From assembly GCA_910579775.1 (NCBI GenBank), contig CAJTUE010000001.1, positions 186,001-250,000 of the forward strand: a stretch of DNA of 64,000 bases, in the 5' to 3' direction. Made by a program: the position numbers and the translations under genes. Positions 1 through 12,000 of the stretch are shown piece by piece (position 1 is the stretch's first letter; each line of letters opens with the position of its first letter). The DNA comes from an uncultured Oscillospiraceae bacterium (GTDB lineage Bacteria; Bacillota; Clostridia; Oscillospirales; Oscillospiraceae). The notes beneath the pieces are model-generated. The model saw only the letters and a list, made by a program, of their open reading frames with translations. It made no database searches and was not told where the DNA came from.

Positions 1-1
1 G

Positions 2-3000
2 GAGCTGAAGGACATCACCGATCCGAACCGGCGGCTCAAGGACGTCTATGACGAGAGCGTCATGTATACCGAGGTGAAAAATGAAGACGGCACCGTCAGC
101 AAGGTGCTTACCACGCCTCCCGGGGCGCACGGCACAGGACTGGAGGATGGGGAAGTTGATATTGATGGGAGTAAAAACGACTACCAGTATCTACTGCTGA
201 TCCCCTTCCGCCTGAAGCAGTACGGCGGGGAGCAGCGGCTGCATCTGCGCCTGCTACGCAACGCCACCCATTTTTCCATCGGTGCGGGGGAATACGGTGC
301 GAGTACCTACGGCGAGACGGAGGACGACACCTACGCGGCCTGGGAGCGGGTCACCACCCGCAACCCCGACCGCGACCTGAAGCTGCTTACCAACTTCACC
401 GGCGACCTTTACCTCTTTAACGCCGATCCCCCCAAGGCCACGGATGAGGAGTATACGGCCCTGTTGAAGATCATCAACGGCGGTAGCTCGGAAAACGCCG
501 CAAAATTGGAGGTAGACGGTGACCCCGCAGTCTGGCCTGTGTGGGCGGACGCCGACGGCGAACAGATCCAACACCTTTACAGCGGCCTGGGCATGAAGCT
601 GAATGTCCATGCCCAGATCGGTTATACCGCCACGGTCAAGGTCTCCTATCCCGACGGGAACGGGAATACCGTGACCCATCTCTTTACCTCGGATGTGCCC
701 CGGGAGGCCAACCCGGACGGGAGCTACAGCTTCCCCAACCAGCAGGACTCCAACCACGCCTTTGTGATCCCGGTGTTTGGCCCGCCGCCCCGGGTGATCA
801 CCGTGACCGTGACCTTCCGGCACGTGACCGGCGACGAGTTCCGGGTGTTCCTCTCGGAGAAACCGCAGCCGGGTGACAAAGAGTATAAAACGGGTAACGA
901 GACCACCATCACCACCAATCTGGATGCGGACTTTGATCCCACTGCGGACACCAACACGATTAATTCCTTTGACCCCGCCGTGCCCCACCCCAACTCCAGC
1001 CACGCAGGACTCAGCCATGCCGACGGTCCGATGGGCATGGCCAAAAAGGACGAGGGTGTGAAGATCCACGTGGAGACCCACGCAGACTATGAGGCCGTGG
1101 TGCAGATCTATAACTTCCTGCAGCAGGGCTTTACGCTCAGCGGCCTGACGATCGATGCGCCGGTCCACAGCGTAAACTCCGCGCCCACCATTGACGGGGG
1201 AGCTTCCAACCCCCACTACGGCGAGGTGACGCTGCCCCAGGGCGGCGACATTACCTTCTCCATGGGCGCAAGCGACATCGACGTGATCGTGACCTACCAG
1301 AAGGCCAAGCGCCATAAGGCGACCCTGGAGGTTTATCATCAGGGGAATATTGATGTGCTGGACACCAACGTGGCCCAGATGGGCTACTTGGCCTATGACG
1401 ACGAAAATGTGTCCTCCATGGTATACAGCGGCATTGTCTACGAGGATGATACACAAACGCCCTCCGACCATCGGGCGGTGAAAAATCCCCTCAAGGGAGA
1501 TACTCGCAAGCTGCCGTGGGTCTCCCGCTCTGCGGCCACTCTTTCGGGCAGTCTGGGCGGCGATACCGGCCGGAAGGGCAAGACCTGGAATCCCCGCGAC
1601 CTGGACACCCCCTTCGACCCTGTGGCGGGCAGCGGCACGGTGATGGCCCTGCTGGCCTCCGCCCCGGACAAGGATACCTTCAAGAGCCAGATCAACGGAC
1701 TGGATCTGTCCACCACCGATCTCAAGGACGGCGGTGGCGCCGTCGCGTTTACGGGCTTCCGAAAGAATCTTTATGGGGACCTTTACAGCGATGCGGATAT
1801 CGGGGAATTTGCCGATATCCTGTGGGAGCTGCGGCTACGCATCGATGCGGACACCTCTGCGGGAGGGCTGAAGGACACCTACCACAAGAGCGTGCCCAAG
1901 AGCGCGACGGACAGCACAGTGGCGTATGAGTATTACGACCTCACCGCCGCCCAGGTGCAGGACTATCTTTTGAGCGTTTTCAAAAATGCAGAGCTGGATA
2001 ACGCCAACCAGAGCGGCTACAGGGAGGTGCGCCGGTCCTATTTGGCCGCCAGGCAGGTCTATGACGAGCTGATGTCCCAGACCAGCTATCAAGTTGACCT
2101 GAAGCCGATCCACGCGCCCAACGCACCAAGAGAGGTGACTGTGGACGCCAACGGTGTGCGCGAATATGAAGATCCCGCATATGAGAGTTTTTACATCCAC
2201 AGCTACCGGCTGTATATCGCGGCCTATCAAAAGTACGTGGATGCGGCTAAGCTGTACGGAAGCGCTACCGCGGCTGAGGTGGTGCAGCTGTGGCAGGATG
2301 AGAACCTGGATGGGCATGAGACGAATATTGGAAACACCTTTACCCCGGAAGCCGTGCCCATCCACACCGCCGCGCAGGCGGCCGGGACAGTGGCAGGCCA
2401 GACGTGGAAGCAACGGGTCATCAAGCCTGACGCTACCCCCGATGAAGAGGCGGATCCCAAGACCCCCGCCCACACCATCTACACCCGGGACGGCCGTACC
2501 GTCTGGGTGGCGCTGGAGGCGGACTCGGCCTATAGGGAGGTGCGGGTGGAGCTGTATCACCAAAACGAGGACGGCTCAATAGGTACGCATATCGCTGACT
2601 TGGCGTTGGCAGACGGCTATCAGAACGTTTACTCATTTACCATGCCCGATGAGGACTGTGTGGTGCGGGTGACCTATGGCCTGCGCGCCACGCGCAAGCT
2701 GAACATTATCTACAAGGGCGTGGACGGCAAGAAGGACAACGTGTCGGAGGTGAAGGCCTATCAGATCGCCGACCCGGCCGACACCAAGCCCAATTTGGCT
2801 ACACGTACCAACAAGGATAACCTGAACGTCGATCCTTATAGCCCCGCCCCTATCGAGGCAGTTTTTGTAGGCGCTACTGTCACCATTCGTGTGAACGTAG
2901 ACGAGGATTACGAGGTGGAGCTGATGGCGGTAGACGCCGATGGCAGCACCCGCATCCCCATCAACACCCCGGCCATTCCCGCCGGTTCCGCTCTGCCCAG

Positions 3001-6000
3001 GGAGGGGGATTATACCTTCCTTGTGCCCGATATGAACGGCGACATGACCCTGACCATCACCTACAAGCCCAAGGAGCAGCCGAAAAGCTGGGCCTTGATC
3101 AACGCGGTCATACCGGACGGTGTACCCGCCGACGCGGGCAACACCGCATTCTGGCGTGATGGCGGTCTTTACCGTCAGCTCAACGATGTGCCGCAGGGTA
3201 CGCACTTGACCGGCGAGATCACTGTGGCGCCGGGCTACTATATCCGTTCGGTCACCGCCTACGGCGCTTCGGGTGAGCCGAGCAACTATACCCATATCCG
3301 CAACTATACCTATACCCTCACCGGCAACGGCTATAACGGCGGCTACGGCACCAACCAGACCGGAACCACTGTGCCTGTCAACATCTTTGTGGATATGCCG
3401 GGAGAGAATCTGGTGGTAGACGTGGAATTCGGCTACGGGCTTCCCCCCGTCACCCCGGAAAATACGCTTACTCTGACAGTGAAAGACGACGATAACGAAG
3501 GGCCGGACTTTGCCGACAACTGGGCCAAGGCCACGGTCTATGACCGGGAGGTAGAGCTTGACGACACCACTACCGCTCCTGTCCTGACCCTGGGTGAAGT
3601 GGGCTATACGCATGGTGCTCTCTCGAAGCGGGACTACGCTACCCCGGGCCAGTGGGTGAAGGTGGAGTTTGGCGCGCACACCGAGATGAAGGACGGGAAG
3701 ATCGACCCGGCCAAGAGCTATTATGTCTCCAAGGTCACCGTAGGGCCGAGCAATTTGGGGATTTCCGTGGTGTGGGAAGACGACCACACCGTGTCCTTCT
3801 TCATGCCTGCCGGATCTACAGGCGTGACGGTGGAATTCTCCAAGTACCCGGAGAATGGCCGGCTGCCCGACTACTTCCTCACCGTCAGCGAAACCTACCG
3901 CGATCTGAACGCGACCCCGGCAGGAGTGACCCAGGACGATTACAACAAAAACTACGTTACCCTTGCCGACTCTGAGACCATTCGTTCCTGGAACGGCAAG
4001 AACCCTATTCCCCTCCACCCCTACGACATGGCCGCCGGGACGTACAACCCCGAGCGCGTCCCCGCCACCACCCAGGAGGGCGCCACAGGTGTGGCCGCCG
4101 CCGGCGAGGAGGTCACAATGACCTTCATTGTGGACGAGCCAAACTGGTACGTCCAGTCGGTGGTGGTCATTTCCGACGGCGCGGCCTACCGCGGGACATA
4201 TAAGCTGCTAGACGACACCGGACCGCAGAAGATCTACACTGCCACCTTCCTGATGCCTACCGGTGACGCGGAGTTCATTGTCCACTACCGCCGCGGGCCG
4301 AGACCTGCCACACCGGACTACGGCTTTACCCTCTCCCTCACCGACGATGACAACGTTCTCACCGACGGCAAGTATGACGAAAACAACATCGTCGCTTCCT
4401 TTGTAGACGCCAGCGGCATCAACGTGGCCGGACACGCCGATCTGGTGGTGGGGCACAACAAAGGGACCATGACCGACGTGCGTCACGTCCACGCCGGCGA
4501 CACCATTACCCTTACCACCACCCTTGCCCCCGGTTATATGCTAGACTATATGCTGGTCAACCCCTCCAGATTGCAGCTCTACCCTGTCTGGACCAGCTAT
4601 GAGATCGACCCGAACGGCGTAGTCACGGCGACCTCCATCCTCACCATGCCCCCCGAGGGTATCGCCGTAGTGGCACGGGTGGTGAAGGGTGAACCTCAGA
4701 AATACACCGCCAACCTCATCCTCCATCCGCCCGCGGGTATGACCTCCATGGACGGAGTGGGGCAGGGTACGTTTGCCGTCAATGGCGGAACGCTGAACAA
4801 TTACTATAAGAGCGCGGTGTTTTCCACCTATGCCGTGCCCGGAACGACGATCCCCTACGACCTGTATGCCTTTGACGGCTATTACATCGACCGGGTCACC
4901 ATCGACCCCCCGCTGGGCGTTACAGGTACGCTCTCCGGGGCATTCGGCTATCAGGACGGCTCGTTTGTAATGCCGGCGGCCAACGTGAATGTGAACGTGT
5001 GGTTCAAGAAGGGCTGGCCTGACGAGGTAAAGTACCGTCTGAAGCTGGAGGTGTTTGGCCCGGCCTATCAGGCTACCGCCACCGACAACAACTATGCCAA
5101 TTTTGATCAGGTGGTGCACACCGATGCGGCCGTTTCGCCGCTGATTCCAAAGCCGCCCGCCGTCACAGTCTGGGGGGCACCGGACAACAAACCGGTCTAC
5201 AGCGGCCAGTCCTGGCTTCTGCGGGACGAGGAAGGGGTGGCCTTTGACCGGGACACTGTTTATGTGAATATCCATAAAATCGCGGATTCCTATGTGGATT
5301 CTTCCTCCATCCGCATCACTGATTCGGCCGGGAACGTGATTTCATGGTGGTATGTCCCCGGCGGCATTGCCTTTACCATGCCGCCCCGCTCCACCACCGT
5401 GCGCATCAACTTTAAGCAGCGCACCACGGAGCTGCCCAAGTATACCGCCACCCTCCACCTGCCTGACATCGGGACGGGAGACAGCGCGACGCTGTCCACC
5501 ACGGCGGCCAACGCCACGGGAGACAATCCCGCCACGGCGGACGGCCATGTCATCCGCGAGCTGCTGGCAGGGGACGCTCTGTCCCTGGAGGCCCTGCCCG
5601 GCACGGACCGTCACATCACCGCTGCTTACGCCGTGGAGGAAAAGACAGGCCGCATCATTGACCTGACCCGGTCGGACGGCACACAGAGAGTGCACAGTAC
5701 CTTTGTCCACGCGGGAGACACGGGTAATTTTGCTATGCCTGAGGACAATGTCCACGTCTATGTCCGGTTTAAGGAGGGCAAGGTGGAGAAGGACGACCTG
5801 CCCCTCACCCTCATGGTGTCCGGCCCGATGGAAGCCAACCCCGCCGATGGGCACGGTGCGGTCACGGAGGTCACAGGAGCGACCGCCGCCGAGCACAAGA
5901 CCATGGAAGTGGATGCGCCGGGGATGGATACCCGCTTTGTAAGGGCTGCCAATAAGGTGGTCACCACGTTCAACCCCAACAAGGACAAGGGCTACGCCAT

Positions 6001-9000
6001 CACCAAGCTGGAGGTCTACGACGCCGACGGAAACCCCGTGCCCTACGAGTGGATCTCCGTGCTGCAAGATCCTCCCACCGCCGATCTGGACGATCCCACG
6101 GTATGGCCGGGGACACAGCCGGACGATATTGCAGACCGTCCCGGTTGGAAGCAAAACCCCGAGCTTCAGATCACTTTTGAAATGCCCGCGACGGGAGTCG
6201 TTATCCACGTGACCTATGGCAAGGTGGACAAGACGAAGAAGTATGTGGCGCAAGTGGTGGTCAATGACGAGGCCTATTCCGAACTGCCCACTCCCAGCCG
6301 GAACAACGCTTGGCTGCGCAACGAGGCAATCGATTCCGTCCAACGCAAGCTCCAGGAGGCCCATCCCGGCGACTGGATCGACCTGGATGTGTCCGTTCAC
6401 CCCGGCTACCGCATTGAGTACATCAAGGTGGTGCCTCAATCCTTTGGGATCGTTCCCGGCCTGCCCCTGGGCCCGTACTATACCCAGAACACCGGCTTCG
6501 TAATGCCTGAGGGCAACGTGACGGTGTACGTGAAATTTGCCGACGATGGTATCGAGAAATATAACGCGACCTTGCGGGTCACCGGTACTCCGGTGGGAGA
6601 CAACGCCAACTACGGCACCATTGTCTCTCCCTGCAATACGCCCACGCCGCCGGCCAGACCTACGCCCGTCTATGTAAACGGCACGCCGCAGATGGTCCAG
6701 GCCCGGGCGGATATGGATTGGGTCACGGTAAACTATTACCGCAACACCGCCAACGCCTATATCAAGGCGGTGACGGTGAAAACCACAAGCGGAGACGATG
6801 TGCCCTTTACCCAGTTGGAGGACCCGGTGACCGGCCAGGGGACGATCACCTTCCCCATGGTGAATGAAAATGTGACGGTCACGGTGGAGTATGACACTGT
6901 TCCCCACGATGCGGAGGTCTACCTCCATGTGATCGACGCTACCACAGGGACGGAGACCGAGATCGGCGCGAGCGCCTGGGCCAGACTGACCTATGCCGCC
7001 TTCGCGGACCCCGACAGCTGGGCCATGGGCATCGTCAATCCCGCGCGCAGAACAGACGCCGACCCCTGGGGCAACACCGTGGGACCCTATGCCGCCCCCG
7101 CGGGACAGCGGGTGGGTTTGACCACTAACGCTATGACGGGGATCTATCTGCGCTCGGCCTATGTGATCTATAACGGTATGGGCCAGATGGTGGATCTCCG
7201 GGTGGAACCCACCAGCGGGTCCAATCCACGCAGGTCCTTTGTGGTCCACCCCGGCCGCAATGACGTATACGTGGTCTTTTCCAGGACCGAGCCCGATCCG
7301 AAGGACCACACGGCTATCCTGATGCTGCGTGCCCCCGAGGATGCCGCCGGCCAGGCCAGCATCGCGGTTGGGGACGTCTATAACGGAAGTCCCACGGACC
7401 GGGACCGCCTGAACGAGGCCAACCACGGCCATGCCCAGGTCATTGCCCGGCAGGGGGATAAGGTCATTATCCAGGTTGCTCCCGCCGAGGGCTACGTGAT
7501 CGACAAGGTCCTGGTCACCCCCCTGGGCTTCCCGCTGAAGAGCGACGCGGCCTATTCCTACGACCTGAACGGCAACACCATCAGCTTCAACATGCCCCAC
7601 CGGGATGTGGCCATCACCGTGGTGCTGAAGCGAGGCACCAACCAGCACTATAAGGTCAGGCTCCATTACGTCAAGGATACGGTCTCCGCGGCTGCCCCTG
7701 CAATCCAGGAGATCAACTATGCCAAGCTGGATTGGATGGATGAGGGAACGGCCCGGTGGATCCAGGCGGATGAGGATCCCGCTACAAACGATATAAGACC
7801 CGTTATGGAGGATAACATCCGCGAGGGCACTGCGGTCACCTTGACCGGGCATTTGGGCGCCGCACCGGCAGACCCGGACCACCCCGACACGATCCTTTCC
7901 GCCTTTGTGCTGCGTACCAACGGCGCGCTGGTGTCCTTGAATCCGCCGCTGGAGGGGAAGGAGGCTGTGAACGGAACAGCCACCGATCACACCGCCTCCT
8001 TCACCATGCCGGGGGCGGATGTGGACGTTTATCTGGTGGTCACCACCGAGCCGCCGGAGAACCCCTGGCATACCGCTGTGCTGGTGGTCACCGACAGCAG
8101 TCCCAGCGGCGTGAACACCGGCCACAACAAGGGCTATCTGTGGGACAAGAGCAAGCGGACCAGCGAGGACCCGAACTTCTATGCGGAAAGCGCGGTCCCC
8201 GATCCCGGCGATCCGGGCGTCAGATGGATCGCGGTGGAGGAGGGGAACATGTACGCCGTGAAGCCCAAGGCGGAGCCCGGCTACGCCTTTGTGCCCCCCG
8301 CCACGTTGAGCTGTAACGACGGCGCCCACGGCGGCAACATGTACGCCGAATCCGTGACCCCCTATATCTACAGCGACACCATGGGCACCTGCAACAAGGC
8401 GGCCCTGATCCACTTTGTCAGCGACGACGCACTGGAGCTCACGGTGGTCATCCGTGACCCGGAGAACCCGGGCAACGTGACCAACAGTCTGCTGACCAGC
8501 CAGACTGCGGCGTCCATCCCCGATCTGGAACTGGAGTCAACAAACGTGGGCGGCGCTTACCAGATCATGGGCGGCGTGGTAGCCGGTGCGCCCATTTCCC
8601 TCACCGCCACGCCGGCCCCGGGCTTCACCGCCACAGCCCAGATCCACTATTACGACGGTACCGTGGCCGACATCCCCCTCACCAAGCAGGCGGACGGCAC
8701 GCTCACAGGCTCGGTGGAGATGCCGCCCAACAACGCCACCATCATTGTCACCTTCCACGGCGACTATGAGGGTCGGCTGACCCTGGTGGACCTGAGCCAG
8801 GCAGACCGGACCGCCCAGGCCACCATGTTTGAGGACAGCGGCGTGGCTCCGGACCGGATTACCGTAAATCACCTGACTAACGTCAACGCCGAGGGCTGGC
8901 CCAGCGATGTTTTGACCCAGCTGCCCCAGGGCACGACCCTGACCGCCAACATGATCAAGAACGACAACTACGCCAACAAGCGGGTGACCGCCCTGCTGAA

Positions 9001-12000
9001 AGTGAACGGTAGTACAACGGTGATGACCGCCTCCCGGAACAACGCGGAGGGGGTGCCCGAGTATACCCACACCATCAACCGCGCCGACGCGGAGATCATC
9101 TTCGTGGTGCGGGACAAGGACGATTCTACCTATGTGGCTGCGGTGAACACCGTCAACAAGCCCGCCACAGACTACAACGGCGACAGCGTAGCCGACCCCA
9201 CCATTACAGCCGACCCTGTGGGGGCGGCCTTTGGCCATATCTGGACCACGGCGGATGAGAAGGACCAGGTCACCGTCACCTTCTCTGTCCCCGACGGCTA
9301 TCAGGTGGTGGTCACCTCCAGTCATGCCAACGGTCCCGCTGGTACATTTACGACGGGAGATCACACCGAGACGTTTACCATGCCTGCGGCCAATGTCCAG
9401 GTGACTATCACCTACGTACGCACGGAATTTGAACTGACATTGCATATTGTAAAGCCCTCCGGGGCAACAGAAACCACCCAGGTGGATGTACTGGACTATG
9501 CAGGCGACCCCACGACGCTGACTACCCACAATGAAAATGCATGGGTTTGCGAGGGAGAGAATGTTACTATGACCGAGGCGACTCCCGTCAGCACCGGTCT
9601 GGAGCTTCGCTCTATCTCCTATGCCGCCACCAACGGCGCGTCCGGCTTCCTCACTGTGGGCGACTCCTTCCCCATGCCCGCCGCCGACACGGTGGTCACC
9701 GTGCGCTATGGCGAGAAGGACCCTGACGAGGAAAAGCCCTTTATTGCCTTGGTGGAGACGGTCCACAATTATGCCGGCGATCCCCGCCCGGGCAATAAGG
9801 CCACCGAGCTGAAGAACCTCAATTCCGGGGTCGTTCAGTTCCCCTGGGTGGAGGGCGCGACGGACGACGCGATTCGCGTGGCCTATCAGGTGGAGCCGGG
9901 GTATGTGGCTGTGGTTACCGCCTATCGTTGGGGCGACCCCACCGCTCTGCTGCCCGTGGCCAACGTGGCCAGCCCCTCCAACGGCATTGCCACCGTGACC
10001 ATGCCGGGCGGTACTGATGTGGTCATTCGGATCGAGTATCGGGAAAAGACAGAGGACCCGGCGGGCGACGTGATCCTGCGGCTGGTGGGCCATGGCGCCC
10101 AGCAGAGCAACCAGGCCAACGTTACCAGCCCCGGGTACACCCCTGCTCTGGGGCAGCTGTCCGCCGACGGCGCGATCACCTCCGGCATCAGCATCCCCAA
10201 CACCGATTACGTGAGCGCGGGGAACGTGGACAGCGACGTGGAGACCCCCAAGGTGTCTACCTCCACCATGGGCAACGAACTGCGGGTATACGCCAACTGG
10301 GCTACAGGCTATCAGGTGGTCCGTATGACCGTGGCTGTCCGTAGGACGGACAACACCGAGACTCCGGAGGTAAACATTCCCATCAGCCGCTACGGCTCTG
10401 CCGCCGCGGGCCGCACCCTCATGCCTTATGTGGATGAGGATGAGGCCGCGGTCATCCGCGTTTACTACGGCAACTTCTACACCGCCACCCTCCACATTGA
10501 CCCCCACGGGACAGACGGCCTGGACATGAACGGCAACCGGACTGAGGCGGACGACAGCCGCACGCCTACTGTTACCTCCGTTCCCGGTGTTGACAGCATT
10601 CACCGCCACCTGGACCGCCTGGAGCAGTTGACCGGAGGTGAGACCGTTCAGACCAGCGCCGTGCCCGGAACGGACCAGCGGCTGGTGGGCGTGGTGTGGG
10701 AGAGCGCCACCAACGGCGCCTCCAACGCCGGTTTGAACACGGAGACAGGCGAGTATGACTTCACTATGCCCACTGAGAACGTGGACTTCTACGCGGTCTA
10801 TAAGCCCAAGGATGACACCTCTTACATTGCCAAGGTGCAGTTTGCCAACGGCAGTGCCCATCTGGGCAGCAGCCAAAACGAGGTCACCATCACCAACCAA
10901 AGCGATCCTACCGCCTCCAAGGGCAGATACTGGACCGCCGCCAAGGAAAACGAGTCGGTGGTGGTCAACGTGAAGGTGGCCCCCGGCTACAAGGCGGAGA
11001 TCATTGAGACCCTGAAGGACCACACCCCGGATGGGACCACGGATTACGATTTCTACATCAACCGGACCAAGTTCGTGCCCAATCTGACTCTGGGCAAGGA
11101 CGCCACCTTTACCATGCCGGCCAATACCGATGCCACGGTGATTATTCGCTATACCAAGGGATACGACCTGACCCTGGAGCTGAAGGACACCTCCAAGTTG
11201 GCGGCCCCCGGCAATTTGAATGCCGCCGATGTGGACACTGCCGAGAGTCCTGCCCGCACCCTCCACGCCGAGAGTGACGGCACTACCACCACGGATTCTG
11301 ACGGGCCGCTGACGGGAGTGGAGGCCAACACCAAGATCACCACCACCGTCACCGCCGCCACGGATGCCCAGTACCATGTCTACCGCCGCTCTCCCTTCAC
11401 CGGGACAGTGCGGGTGGACGCGCCGACACCGGCGACCACGCCGGGCGATCCGCCCGTGCCTGCTGTTCATCCCTATGAATACGCAATGCCCAGCGAGGAC
11501 GTGGAAGAGTCGGTGATCTTCTTCAACGAAAAGACCCCGCTGCTGGCCAAGGTGGAGGTCAAGGGGGAGAGCGACATCAACGGCAACACCGCCACCCCCA
11601 TCGTGGACTTGACCGACACCACCATCCCCGATGGCGGCACGGCCGCCGCCAACGAGACCACCCGGGGCACGGTGTGGACCACCACCACCCATGCGGTGGA
11701 GGGTGATGCTACCAAGATACCCCACACCATTGACATGACCCTCACCGTGGCTAAGGGCTACATCGCCAAGATCCGTGTCCGCCGGGACGACGACAATTAC
11801 TACAACAACCCCACCGACGAGAGCAAGTGGAACTGGCTGGACATCGGCGACTACGACTTTACCGAGGTGACCGAGACAGCGGCGGGCGGCGTAGTGCCGA
11901 CTCCGCTTTCTGGCGACCCGGATACGAACGAGGTGCAGATCGGCTATAAGCCAGACCTGATCAACGCGCCCAGCGGCTTCCCCGACGACGTGTCCGGCGA